DNA of 64,000 nt, taken from assembly GCF_024198235.1 (NCBI RefSeq), contig NZ_JAKCFB010000013.1, positions 152,479 through 216,478 of the forward strand. Reading direction: 5' to 3'. Below, in pieces: positions 51,801 through 59,812 of the stretch. Made by a program: the position numbers and the translations under genes. The DNA is from Myxococcus dinghuensis. Its GTDB lineage: Bacteria; Myxococcota; Myxococcia; Myxococcales; Myxococcaceae. Below the pieces are notes generated by a model. That model ran no database searches. It was not told where the DNA came from and saw nothing but the letters and a program-made list of their open reading frames with translations. The stretch's first letter is position 1; each line of letters opens with the position of its first letter.

Positions 51801-53542
51801 AGCGTGGTGGCGCGCACCGACAGCGTCGCCTCGCCGCCCTTGGACACCACCGCGTCCGAGTAGCGCGCCAGGCCCAGCACCTCCACCTTCGACAGGAAGA
51901 ACGACGTGGAGGCGTTGGCGAACGTCTCCTGGTCGTCCCGCGCGCGCACGGTGAGCGAGTAGCGGTACGGCAGCCGCTCCTCCCCCGCCTTCAGCTCCGG
52001 CACCGCGACCTCGATCTGCGCCTCGCCGTTGGCGTCGAAGCCGGACGCGCTGGACCACGGGTCCTCCGTCACGCCGCGCGCCTCCACGGAGGAGTAGAGC
52101 CGCTCCGGCACGCTCAGCTTGCCCTCGCTGGAGGAAGGCGTGCCGTACGTCACGTCGCTGCCCTGCCCGCCCTTGCCGGCGTCATCCACCCACGCGGGCG
52201 CGTCCAGCAGGGTGCGGTAGAGGAACACCTCGTACTTCGCGCCGTCCGGCACGCCGCCCGCGTAGCGCCGGGCGCGCACCTTCACGCGCAGCGACTGGCC
52301 GGGCACCACCGTCTCCGACTCCGGCTCCGTCTCCAGGTAGAACGTCGGCTTCACGTAGTCCTGCACGCGCGCCTCGCCCTGGTGGGGCTGGCCGTCCACG
52401 TCCGCCTCCACGCGCAGCACGCCCGTGCCCAGGTCGCCCGGAATCTTCAGCGAGCCGTGGAAGGCGCCGAACTCGTCCACCGCCACGCGCGTGGTGAGGG
52501 GCCGGCCCTCCTGCGAGACGAGCTTCACCGTCACCTCGCGCTTCTTCGGCGTGAACAGGCGGGCGAGGAACGTGTCCGGCTGGCGCAGCACGCCGCGGAA
52601 CTTCACCTCGTGCCCCGGCTTGTAGATGGGCCGGTCGCTGTAGATGAACACGTCCGGCGCCACCGCCAGCGTGGAGTAGAAGTCCGTGTCGACGATGGCC
52701 GTGTCGCCGCCCGCCGTCGCGGTCGCGATGACGCGCGGCTCGTCCACCTCCAGCCGCACCTCGCCCTTCGCGTCCGTCGTGCCCGCCGGGCCCTTGCCCC
52801 TGGGCAGGTACACCTGCACCTTCGCGCCCACCGCCGGCTTCTGGTCCCGGCCCGCCACGCGCACCAGCACCTCGCCGTCCGTCTGCTTCAGCTGCACCGT
52901 CAGGTCGCTGACGACGAGCACCACCTGCCCCTCCACCAGGCCCTGCACCAGCTGGAGCACGTAGGTGCCCGCGGGCAGCGGCGCCAGCACCACGCGGCGC
53001 TCCTGGAAGCCGTAGCCCCCGCTGGTGTCGAAGCCGGGGACGTTGAAGTCGCGCTCGGCGCCGCCCAGGTCCAGGTTGAGCCACTGGCTGCGCGCCACCG
53101 TGAAGCCCTTGGGCACGCCCACCAGCTTCTTGGGCCCCTCCGACACCTTGGCCAGCGGCTCGCTCGAGCCCGGCACGTCCGGCGCCGCGGGCAGCACGTC
53201 GCCCACGGTGTCGCGGAAGGTCGGGTTGAGCGCGTGCAGGAGCCAGCCGCCCGGCCCGTGCGCCGCGTTGAGGCCGCGGCTGAGCGCGCGGCCCGGGTTG
53301 TTCATCGTCGGCGGCGTCTCGTACGCGCGCCGCAGGTCACCCTGCGCGCGGATGAAGGCGTCCACGTCGTCCGGCTTGAGGACGCGCAGCTCCACCGGCC
53401 CCTTGTCCTCGAAGGCCACGTCCACCGCCACCGGCTCCTGCGTGCCGTAGGCGCGCGGCACGGTGATGTAGATCGGCTTGGCCAGGGCCACGCCGGACAC
53501 CACCAACGCCGTCAATACCGCGAGTCGTCCCACCGTCCTCAT
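48824..53542 (-). CDS. magD: Bacterial alpha-2-macroglobulin (MagD/YfaS-like)
   Basis: A 1572-aa secreted protein with a cleavable, non-lipoprotein signal (MRTVGRLAVLTALVVSGVALA). It consists of successive macroglobulin beta domains (KPIYKPGHEVKFRGVLRQPD in reverse order of text: IYSDRPIYKPGHEVKFRG; KDTAHWDPTVVTDRDGRATV near the MG7/bait side) and a thioester domain with YPYGCLEQ (Cys1089, Gln1092). A C-terminal receptor-like domain follows (VEDAVPAGFVPLQ). Alpha-2-macroglobulins trap proteases after bait cleavage. Bacterial copies protect the periplasm. It overlaps the MagC-like gene by 4 bp and leads into MagE, so stoichiometric co-expression is expected. Confidence 0.95.
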   Translation of the reverse strand: MRTVGRLAVLTALVVSGVALAKPIYITVPRAYGTQEPVAVDVAFEDKGPVELRVLKPDDVDAFIRAQGDLRRAYETPPTMNNPGRALSRGLNAAHGPGGWLLHALNPTFRDTVGDVLPAAPDVPGSSEPLAKVSEGPKKLVGVPKGFTVARSQWLNLDLGGAERDFNVPGFDTSGGYGFQERRVVLAPLPAGTYVLQLVQGLVEGQVVLVVSDLTVQLKQTDGEVLVRVAGRDQKPAVGAKVQVYLPRGKGPAGTTDAKGEVRLEVDEPRVIATATAGGDTAIVDTDFYSTLAVAPDVFIYSDRPIYKPGHEVKFRGVLRQPDTFLARLFTPKKREVTVKLVSQEGRPLTTRVAVDEFGAFHGSLKIPGDLGTGVLRVEADVDGQPHQGEARVQDYVKPTFYLETEPESETVVPGQSLRVKVRARRYAGGVPDGAKYEVFLYRTLLDAPAWVDDAGKGGQGSDVTYGTPSSSEGKLSVPERLYSSVEARGVTEDPWSSASGFDANGEAQIEVAVPELKAGEERLPYRYSLTVRARDDQETFANASTSFFLSKVEVLGLARYSDAVVSKGGEATLSVRATTLSGKAYGVTQGEVEFVLRKANGEEKSLGKRSFTTSADGVHREKVPTSDVGAVVSRVTVKDKKGEAWHGEESLLVIGAEDEPVAQVPNLTLASLSGTLEPGDTARLVALMPDGWGTGGRDAGPVWVTLTGATLYDTQVVELKGRTLVHSFNVEKRFGGAVYASVAYPTALGRWEERTVAFRVIPKERTLTVEVQPRRAEATPLTEQVLDVRVTDSDGKGVSAQLSVGVVDKAVYAIQGEFRPKVLDFFYPPARNNVSNFYSAEFQGYGYGEALARKMAGLPDHAFASIKPPTRQAKDLEKDTAHWDPTVVTDRDGRATVRFTLPSNQTLWVVTAVAADTSGRFGEGTSEFATRGGLNLYASLPQFLREGDEALASVRLSAGEKSPASQVLDVKLASTGSLKADQAQHKVELAKGGEKVLPLTLKATATGDAQLAVDVTGGKDPLRDRKLFQVEPAAVEDVVKVSAWGGGALEVPAAKEARLTRVELVLQPSIVDAALSNVRELLTYPYGCLEQLVSTTVPNVAVYQVLQQAGALAKLDTDTQALLSEARSRSVQGTARILNLSVKGGGFTWFGGYDTPSLPLTLIALDGLAYAVEAGLVDRNDARIAESLRWLEGQSGLPPEYEATRAYVLARLDGAKQAARVRALVESSDGADLYSLALTVLAAEKAGVIKEPALQARINGLVKRSSEGFATLAAYKPGQEMELSEAFFRFPLRRVGMTAIAAHAASFGTLDVTRARKRILEMLSEPDLSTFDRSTALLHSLWLLERDAKAFKGMAPPEVKGAQAGLKFVPRGMGLVATLAPGTRSVDVGGFDGVATLQATALTPLPAVQARSEGMSLQRAYYVLREGGKVKLEDGDTVTQGEEVYVELTMDARGNNAVRSAYYVVEDAVPAGFVPLQEDKVFRGPPHSLPLVPEALKRRVLDPERATFFFEEPAWWSDSPRTVGYVLRAQFPGTFSAPPARIEDMYAARINGRTTGASLKVVPSKKGTGDL

Positions 53543-55167
53543 GACCCGAAACCTCCAGGAACCAGCGATTCGTCCTGCACGGTGCCGCGCAGGCCCAGGT
53601 ACGGCAGCGACTCCAGCTCGCGCCGCGCCGCTTCGATTTCAGGGGGCGCCGCCTTCGGCATCGGCGCGTTGCGCCCCACGCGGGACTCGGACAGGAAGCC
53701 GTCCATGGTGAGGCCGCTGAGCAGCCGTCCCGTGTTCACCCCGAACGTCACGCTGCCCGGCGCGCGCCAGCCCGCCACCACCGGCCCCGCCGCGTTGAGC
53801 AGGTTGGGCACCTTGCCCGCGCAGGCCCCGCGCATCCGCTCCAGCTCCGCGGCGCTCGACGCCAGCACCACGTGGTTGCACGCCGTGTCCTGCGTCACCG
53901 TGTGGGAGCCCCCGGAGAACAGCTCCTGGAGCGCCGGCGCGTCCTCCACGCGGCCCCACAGCACCGCCAGCTCCGGCGCCAGCGCCGGGTCCCCGCGCGG
54001 CGTCCACGCCACGGCGATCTGCCGCGTGCGCGTGGCGGCCTTCTCCCCGCCCGGCTGCCAGTACGCCTTCAGCGTCTCCGTGTTCAACGTCTCCGGCAGC
54101 TTCAACTGGAGCGCCAGCACCACCGGCGTGTCCTCCGGCACCAGCTTGAGCAGGTCGTCGGACAGGGGCGCCGTGTCCAGCCGCGCCACGCCCTCCTGCA
54201 GCTGACCGGCGATGCCGCGGCCCACCAGCTTGTCGCCCTCCACGCCGAACTGCAGGCGCGCGCCGGGCTCCAGGCCCAGCACGTACGAGAACAGCTGCGC
54301 CTCGCGGCCGTTGGCGTCGGGCTGGAACGTCAGCTCCACGTCCACCGTGTCGCTCTGGGGCTTCAGCCCGGTCAGCTCCGTGCACAGGCCCTGGAGCACC
54401 GCCAGCGGGTGGCGCGCCAGCACCAGCCGGTCCGCCGTCCGCCCCGCCCACAGCGTCTGCTCCGCCACCAGCCAGCGCTTGAGCGCGAAGCCATCCTCGG
54501 GCGGCGTCGCGCCGGCCGTGCCGGTGGACGGGCAGCTCTTGGCCTTCAGCGTGCTGCGGCTGGCCACCGCGTCCAGCGCGTCGTACGCGGAGGTGGCGGC
54601 GCCCGGGGGCGCGGGGACGATGACGGCGGGCGTGCTCGCGCGCGCGTCACCCGCGAACCACACCACGCGGAACGGCGTGTCGAGCAGCTGGCCCGCCACC
54701 AGGTCCAGCACCGCGCCCTTGAAGTTGCCCTTGAGGTCCTCGCCGGTGGAGCCGAGGAAGGCGGCCCAGCCCCCCACGAAGCCCTTGCCCAGCGGCTGGT
54801 CGAGCTGCGCCTTCAGCCACGCGTTGCTGGCCAGCGCGCCGCGCACCTTGCGCGGACGCAGCACGTCCACCCAGAAGGCCGGCGGCGCGCTGCTGCCCGG
54901 CACCTCCATCTCCGACTCCGTGGGCTCCGGCAGGCCCTCGACGGAGGCGCCCGCCTCCGAGGCGCCCTTGCCGGAGGACAGGGGGCCGGTGGGGCCGCTG
55001 TCGCCCACGGTCGACGTGGAGCGGCGGCCCAGGAAGAAGCCGCCCGCGACGAGGGCACCCACGAGCACGGTGCCCAGGCCGATGAAGAGCGCCTTCGGAG
55101 GCCCCTTGCGGGGCGGTGGCGCCGCGGGAGGCGGCGTGCCCGCGGACGGGCTCGACGGTGTGGTCAT
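53539..55167 (-). CDS. magC: MagC/YfaA-like (DUF2138) membrane-anchored protein
   Basis: A 542-aa protein. A Pro/Ser-rich cytosolic N-terminus (MTTPSSPSAGTPPPAAPPPR) leads to one membrane helix (LFIGLGTVLVGALVAGGFFL, about 27-47). A periplasmic domain of ~480 residues follows with PPAFWVDVLRPRKVRGALAS and GKGFVGGWAAFLGSTGEDLK, as in DUF2138 proteins encoded beside yfaS. Function unknown; presumed to anchor or assist the macroglobulin. ATGA overlaps on both sides (with the MagB-like and MagD-like genes) show a tightly coupled operon. The name rests on position and family resemblance. Confidence 0.8.
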   Translation of the reverse strand: MTTPSSPSAGTPPPAAPPPRKGPPKALFIGLGTVLVGALVAGGFFLGRRSTSTVGDSGPTGPLSSGKGASEAGASVEGLPEPTESEMEVPGSSAPPAFWVDVLRPRKVRGALASNAWLKAQLDQPLGKGFVGGWAAFLGSTGEDLKGNFKGAVLDLVAGQLLDTPFRVVWFAGDARASTPAVIVPAPPGAATSAYDALDAVASRSTLKAKSCPSTGTAGATPPEDGFALKRWLVAEQTLWAGRTADRLVLARHPLAVLQGLCTELTGLKPQSDTVDVELTFQPDANGREAQLFSYVLGLEPGARLQFGVEGDKLVGRGIAGQLQEGVARLDTAPLSDDLLKLVPEDTPVVLALQLKLPETLNTETLKAYWQPGGEKAATRTRQIAVAWTPRGDPALAPELAVLWGRVEDAPALQELFSGGSHTVTQDTACNHVVLASSAAELERMRGACAGKVPNLLNAAGPVVAGWRAPGSVTFGVNTGRLLSGLTMDGFLSESRVGRNAPMPKAAPPEIEAARRELESLPYLGLRGTVQDESLVPGGFGS

Positions 55168-55757
55168 GGCATCCACTCCTTGAAGCGGAAGAAGCCGAGG
55201 AAGGCCGTGTTGGACGGCACCGGACGCCACTCGCGTGGCGCCTCGTCGGCGAGGTTGAGGAGGAGCCCGGTGCGCACGGCGGCGCCCTTCTCCCCCGGGT
55301 GGTAGACGATTCGCGCCGGCGCGTGGGCCCGGTCCTCCGGGCGCACCACCAACATGAGGTGGAAGATGGGGCCCGCGTCCTGCTCCTGGCGGAAGGCGAG
55401 CACGTCCCCGGTGCGCACCGCGGCGCGCGCGGACTCGTCGCGGCCGAGCGGCACCAGGCTGTGATGCAACAGCGTCTCCGCGTCCGCGAAGTCCGTGGGC
55501 CGGCCGCGCGCGTCCGTCCACAGCGGCGTGGCCAGCCGCTCCGGCGCCACGCGCTTGTACGCGGCGCGGAACACGTAGCGGATGAGCCCCGCGCAGTCGC
55601 GCTGGTCCGGGTGCCACGCGGCGTCCTGCCGCTTCACCTGCGACAGCGCGAGCTGCGCCACCTCGCGCCGCAACAGCACGTCGCGCGACTCGGGCGCGGG
55701 CGCGGCGGGCGCGGTGGCCTCCAGCACGAGCAGCAGGGAGAGGGCGAGCATGGCCAT
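55164..55757 (-). CDS. magB: MagB/YfaT-like (DUF1175) NlpC-like exported protein
   Basis: A 197-aa exported protein with signal MAMLALSLLLVLEATAPAAP. The DUF1175 domain has HPDQRDCAGLIRYVFRAAYK (Cys55), GDVLAFRQEQDAGPIFHLML (His133) and RIVYHPGEKG (His153). This Cys-His-His pattern and spacing resemble NlpC/P60 or CHAP cysteine amidases, which would give another cell-wall-active member in the operon. The catalytic reading is inference. ATG 55757 is used; ATG 55751 is possible. Stop overlaps the MagC-like start by 4 bp. Confidence 0.8.
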   Translation of the reverse strand: MAMLALSLLLVLEATAPAAPAPESRDVLLRREVAQLALSQVKRQDAAWHPDQRDCAGLIRYVFRAAYKRVAPERLATPLWTDARGRPTDFADAETLLHHSLVPLGRDESARAAVRTGDVLAFRQEQDAGPIFHLMLVVRPEDRAHAPARIVYHPGEKGAAVRTGLLLNLADEAPREWRPVPSNTAFLGFFRFKEWMP

Positions 55758-55785
55758 GGGACCTGGGCGCGCGGGTGGACGCGCG

Positions 55786-56673
55786 TCAGTACTCGCCCTC
55801 GCCGCCGCTCGTCTGCAGCTCCTTCAGGGCCGCGTCCAGGTTGGTGGGCCAGCCGGCGGCCTTGGGCTTGGGGTCCTGCGACGGGACGTACACCTCCGCC
55901 TGGCCGTCCCCGAGCATGTTCACCCACGCCAGCACGCGCGTGGTGCCGGGCGTGGCCAGGGGGATGCGCACCATGCGGCGCACCTCGTTGGGCGTGCCCT
56001 CGAAGAGGGAGAGGTTGAGCGTGGCCACCGTGTGCGCCTTGTCGCCGCTGGGCCAGTAGTTGGTGGCCACCAGGTACACGCCCTTGGGCGGCGCGCGGTG
56101 GATGTAGAGGTACGGGCCGTACGCGGGCTGGTCGAAGTCACCGCCCTGCGAGTTGAGGAAGAAGGTGCCGCCGGACGGGCTGGACGTGTCCGCCCAGTAC
56201 ACGTGGGCCATGTCCTGGATCTTCAGCTCCGTGCCCGCCTCGCTCGTGTCCGTGGGCTCGTAGACGTGCAGGTCGGTGTACACGCCGTCCGTGTCGCTGG
56301 TGAGGATGACCTTGAAGGGCACGGGCGGAATCTGCGCGTAGCTGGTGGCCTGCGTGCGCGCGGTGCCCGCCTGGTTCGTCGCCATCACCGTGACGACGTT
56401 CTTCCCGCTGGCCGCGGGGAACTTGCGGCTGAAGCGCCCGTTGAACGTGCGCATCAGGTAGCGGTCGCCGTTGAGCGACACGACGATGGGGTCGATGGAG
56501 TTGTCGCTGACGCTGCCCTCGATGAGCAGCATGCGGTCCACCGTCCAGCCGCCCGAGGGCGCCGTGAGCTTCACGGTGGGGAGCGTCTTGCCCTTGCCGA
56601 TGGGAACCCCCTGCTGGCGCGGATTCGCGGCGGGGGACTGCGACAGGAGCAGGGCGAGGATGACGGGAAGCAT
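55786..56673 (-). CDS. magA: MagA/YfaP-like (DUF2135) exported protein
   Basis: A 295-aa exported protein (signal MLPVILALLLSQSPA). The N-terminal half is an Ig/beta-sandwich region (TAPSGGWTVDRMLLIEGSVS, VSLNGDRYLMRTFNGRFSRK). The DUF2135 domain contains DTDGVYTDLHVYEPTD, GGTFFLNSQGGDFDQPAYGP, a YIHRAPPKGVYLVATNYWPS block and the closing LAWVNMLGDGQAEVYVP. In E. coli and Pseudomonas this family is encoded first in the yfa/mag cluster. ATG 56673 with AAGGA 7-10 bp upstream; the frame above is chance. First gene of the six-gene leftward operon. Confidence 0.85.
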   Translation of the reverse strand: MLPVILALLLSQSPAANPRQQGVPIGKGKTLPTVKLTAPSGGWTVDRMLLIEGSVSDNSIDPIVVSLNGDRYLMRTFNGRFSRKFPAASGKNVVTVMATNQAGTARTQATSYAQIPPVPFKVILTSDTDGVYTDLHVYEPTDTSEAGTELKIQDMAHVYWADTSSPSGGTFFLNSQGGDFDQPAYGPYLYIHRAPPKGVYLVATNYWPSGDKAHTVATLNLSLFEGTPNEVRRMVRIPLATPGTTRVLAWVNMLGDGQAEVYVPSQDPKPKAAGWPTNLDAALKELQTSGGEGEY

Positions 56674-56915
56674 CGCGCGTCCTTGAAGGGAAATGCCCGA
56701 CGGCAATGTCGGAAGGTGCGGCCAGACTGCGCCGGCACGTCCCTCCTTTTCAAGTCGCCTGCCAATCGTCAATAGGGGTGGAACCCCTCGGAACATGTCT
56801 GCCCGCGTCACCTCCCGTGGACGTGGGACCACACTCGCGTGACGCCCGCGAGGCCTTCCTGCCGCACCTGAAGTCCAGGCAGACTCGCTCACCCGGACAG
56901 GGGGAGCGGCGGACC
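56674..56915. promoter_or_regulatory. Divergent promoter region of the mag-like operon and a VOC gene
   Basis: 242 bp between the first mag-like gene and the rightward VOC gene. It contains CCGAC/GTCGG arms (around 56697-56712) and AGGGGT-GGA-ACCCCT (56774-56788), the latter a compact 6-bp stem or a protein site. No ORF is supported. The operon promoter must lie here but no consensus element is certain. Confidence 0.4.
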
Positions 56916-57605
56916 ATGATTCAGGGGATTGATCACATCCAGCTCGCCATGCCTCGCGGCGAGGAGCCCCGGGCCCGCGCCTTCTACGCCGACCTGCTCG
57001 GCCTGCGAGAGATTCCCAAACCACCAGAACTCGCGAAACGCGGGGGCCTGTGGTTCGAGCTGCCGGACGGCCGGGGGCTCCACCTGGGCGTGGAGGAGCC
57101 CTTCCATCCCGCGAGGAAGGCGCACCCCGCCTTCCGGGTGTCGACGCTCGACGCGCTCGGGATGCGGCTGGAGGTCGCGGGCCACGCGCCGCGCTGGTCC
57201 AACGAGGTGCCCGACGTGCGCCGGTTCCACGCGGACGACCCGTTCGGCAACCGGCTGGAGTTCCAGGAGCAGCCGGGCGGGCAGCGGCTGACGGAGGACG
57301 AGGTGCTGGCGGTGCTCGAGGCGCTGGAGCGCGGCGACGTCACCATCCCGGACGCGCAGCGGCGGGCCGTCGAGGAGGCGCCGCGCGTGCTCATGCCGTA
57401 CCTCTGCTCGAACGGCTGGTGCTTCCTCATCTTCAACGACGACTTCGAGTGGGACTACATCGAGCGCGTGACGGCGCCGGATGGACGCTGGCTCGTGTTC
57501 GAGGACATGGTCGGCCCGCCCGGCGGCCCCAGCCCCATGCCCCGGCTGTACGAGTACCGGCCCCCGCCCCAGGTCGCGCTCGACGTGTGGGGGCTGTCGA
57601 CGTGA
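56916..57605 (+). CDS. VOC-family protein with C-terminal extension
   Basis: A 229-aa protein. Residues 1-125 are a glyoxalase-fold module: IQGIDHIQLAMPRGEEPRAR, AFYADLLGL, LHLGVEEPFHP and DDPFGNRLEFQEQ (metal-ligand Glu near the end; His candidates in IDHIQ and LHLG). The last ~100 residues (LTEDEVLAVLEALERGDVTI, SNGWCFLIFNDDFEWDYIER) are an extra domain I do not recognise. ATG 56916 behind GGGGAG. A cupin gene follows 76 bp on and is probably co-transcribed. Confidence 0.85.
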   Translation: MIQGIDHIQLAMPRGEEPRARAFYADLLGLREIPKPPELAKRGGLWFELPDGRGLHLGVEEPFHPARKAHPAFRVSTLDALGMRLEVAGHAPRWSNEVPDVRRFHADDPFGNRLEFQEQPGGQRLTEDEVLAVLEALERGDVTIPDAQRRAVEEAPRVLMPYLCSNGWCFLIFNDDFEWDYIERVTAPDGRWLVFEDMVGPPGGPSPMPRLYEYRPPPQVALDVWGLST

Positions 57606-57681
57606 AGGGCCCCAGCCGGCGGGCGCGTTGCGGTAACGTCCCGGGCGGAGAAACGACCCCGCAGTCCGTCGAGGGCCTCCG

Positions 57682-58044
57682 ATGCCAACCCTGATTCCCG
57701 CTCCCATGCGCGTCACGGCCGTGGGCAACAAGCCGAAGCTCATCCACGAGTTCGTGGGCCGCGCCACGACGAAGACGTCCGACGTCAGCGTCGCGCACAT
57801 GAACAGCCCGGGGGGCTGGGAGGAGCCGGGCCAGACGCCCGAGTTCAAGGAGCTGACCCTGGTGCTCGCCGGCGTCCTGCGCGTGGAGCACAAGGGCGGG
57901 TTCATCGACGTGCGCGGCGGCCAGGCCGTCATCTGCGAGCCCGGCGAGTGGGTGCGCTACAGCACCCCCGAGCCCGACGGCGCCGAGTACGTCGCCATCT
58001 GCCTGCCCGCCTTCTCCCCGGGCACCGTCCACCGCGACGCCTGA
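57682..58044 (+). CDS. Cupin-domain protein
   Basis: A 120-aa single cupin barrel. Motif 1 region is FKELTLVLAGVLRVEHKGGF, with Glu in place of the usual His pair. Motif 2 is GQAVICEPGEWVRYSTPEPDG. Metal-binding His residues are largely missing, so an enzymatic role is uncertain and binding of a small ligand is equally likely. ATG 57682 with GAGGG upstream. It converges on a hypothetical gene with 10 bp between. Confidence 0.83.
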   Translation: MPTLIPAPMRVTAVGNKPKLIHEFVGRATTKTSDVSVAHMNSPGGWEEPGQTPEFKELTLVLAGVLRVEHKGGFIDVRGGQAVICEPGEWVRYSTPEPDGAEYVAICLPAFSPGTVHRDA

Positions 58045-58054
58045 CGCGCCCGCC

Positions 58055-59662
58055 TCAGCGCGCGTTCACCATCGTCACGAAGAACTCGCGCAGCGCGCGG
58101 AAGAGCTGCTGCGTCACGCGCTCGTACCAGGCCTGGTCGTCGTCGGTCTCGAAGAACTCGTCGTTCCACGAGCCCATCCCGCCGAAGACGTCCGCCACCG
58201 AGCACGCCAGCAGCCCCCGCAGCCGCTCCTCCGACGAGGGGAACACCTGGAACAGCGTGACGAGCGACGCGCGACGCTCGAACACCTCCCACGCCCGCTC
58301 GCTGAAGCCCTCGCTCCGCAGCGCCTCGCGCACCGCGCCCACCCGCGAGGGCCCGTAGTCCTGGAGCCGGAACCCCGTGTTCTCCAGGCAGAAGCGCGCC
58401 AGCCGGAACGCCTCCGCGAAGGGGGAGCCCTTGCGCTCGGCGAAGTCCGCCACGTCCCCCAGGCTCGCGAGGAACTCCACGCGCGCGTCCGTGGTGGGGC
58501 GCGGCAGCGCGGGGGAGCGCGCCATCGTCAGGGCGCTGAACAGGTAGAGCTGGTAGCGCGCGTCGTTGGGCACCAGCCGCATCCACTCGCGCTCCGGGAG
58601 GAGCCCCGGGTCCTTCTCCCGCGCCTCCCGGGTGGGCCCCAGCGCGCGCACGCGCTCGCGCAGCGCCGCCGGGATGACGGGCTCCACGCCATGCGCCTTG
58701 CAGCACATCTGGAGCTCCTCCATCAGGTTGCCGCTCGGCACCGCGTGCATCGCCTCCGCGCCGGCGGTCGACAGCAGCGCCTTCAGGGACTCGGGGGTGT
58801 GCGGCGCGCCGCCGTCCGGGATGAAGCGGTTGAGGTTCTCCACCGCGCGGCGCCAGATGTCGTCGGCGAAGGGCTGCGCCTCCACCAGCGCCACGAAGTC
58901 CCGCCCGAAGTCGTCGCCGGACAGGTACAGCCGCTCGTCGGAGGGCACGAACTCCGCCAGCCGGTCCGGCGGCAGCAGGCTCCGCTCGAAGTCGTCCGGG
59001 TCCAGCGTCCGGAAGAAGGCGCGGTGGTCCTCGGGGACGAGCACCTGCGCGCCCTGGCGCAGCACGGTGACCTGCAGCTCCCGCAGGAGGTCCCCGCCCA
59101 GGAGGTCGAAGAGGCCCGCGCCCTCGCGCGAGCGCAGGTAGTCCGCCACCTGCGAGGGCGCCACGGCGGGGCGCTGGTTGAGCTGGTTGGACTCGGTGAT
59201 GGCGCGGGCGAGCGCCTCCATCACCTTGGGCGCGTGGGGCTGCAGGCGCGCGAACTCGGCGAACTGGCGCGGCGACATCAGCGACGCGCTGCTGAGCACC
59301 GTCTCCAGCTGGTAGAGCGAGGAGCCGTTCCGGGTGCGCACGTCCAGCACCAGCGCCTCCGAGTTGATGAACGCCGCGGCCACGTGCTCCGGCATCTCCG
59401 CCGGCCCCAGGCTGCCCAGGTCGATGGCGCGCACCCCCTGCAGCCCCTCCGCGTCCAGCAGCTCCCGCCACGCCTCCAGCGACAGCTCCTGTCCCTTGGG
59501 CGTGCGCGCGCCCACCGAATAGGTCCCGGGGATCTCCAGCAGCCGCAGCGTCCAGCCGGAGCCCAGCTCCACCTCCACCTGGGACAGGACCTCCAGCCAC
59601 CGCTCGCGCTCCACCCTCAGCAGCGAGACGGTCAACGCCAGCACCAGGTCATCCAGCTTCAT
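58055..59662 (-). CDS. Hypothetical protein, 535 aa
   Basis: I recognise no family. The protein has no signal peptide or membrane helix. It starts MKLDDLVLALTVSLLRVERE, has a LEAWRELLDAEGLQGVRAID segment and a block around NSEALVLDVRTRNGSSLYQL, and is otherwise helical and acidic (PDDFERSLLPPDRLAEFVPS; FFETDDDQAWYERVTQQLFR). Only two adjacent Cys (ELQMCCKAHG) and a few others occur. ATG 59662 has a purine-rich GAGAGGA upstream. It stands alone on the minus strand. A structural or regulatory cytosolic role is all that can be suggested. Confidence 0.7.
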   Translation of the reverse strand: MKLDDLVLALTVSLLRVERERWLEVLSQVEVELGSGWTLRLLEIPGTYSVGARTPKGQELSLEAWRELLDAEGLQGVRAIDLGSLGPAEMPEHVAAAFINSEALVLDVRTRNGSSLYQLETVLSSASLMSPRQFAEFARLQPHAPKVMEALARAITESNQLNQRPAVAPSQVADYLRSREGAGLFDLLGGDLLRELQVTVLRQGAQVLVPEDHRAFFRTLDPDDFERSLLPPDRLAEFVPSDERLYLSGDDFGRDFVALVEAQPFADDIWRRAVENLNRFIPDGGAPHTPESLKALLSTAGAEAMHAVPSGNLMEELQMCCKAHGVEPVIPAALRERVRALGPTREAREKDPGLLPEREWMRLVPNDARYQLYLFSALTMARSPALPRPTTDARVEFLASLGDVADFAERKGSPFAEAFRLARFCLENTGFRLQDYGPSRVGAVREALRSEGFSERAWEVFERRASLVTLFQVFPSSEERLRGLLACSVADVFGGMGSWNDEFFETDDDQAWYERVTQQLFRALREFFVTMVNAR

Positions 59663-59812
59663 GCACGTCCTCTCACGTGGCCCGCGAACCCCGACCCGGC
59701 CGGCGCCCTTCCCGGCGCGCGGCCCCGCCCCAGCCTTATCCCAAACACGGGCCCGGAGGGGCCCCGTCTCGCCAGGACCGTCCGCGCCCCCACCTTGACA
59801 CGCGCGCGCGGG

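Noticed and set aside
46571..54205. A 2544-aa plus-strand frame opposite the alpha-2-macroglobulin operon
   Set aside because: Its composition (Arg/His/Leu-rich) is typical of an antisense frame in GC-rich DNA, and the opposite strand encodes recognisable domains throughout.
56749..56764. TGGCAGG-N4-TTGAA on the minus strand as a sigma-54 promoter for the mag-like operon
   Set aside because: The essential GC of the -12 element is missing (reads GA), so the match is too weak.
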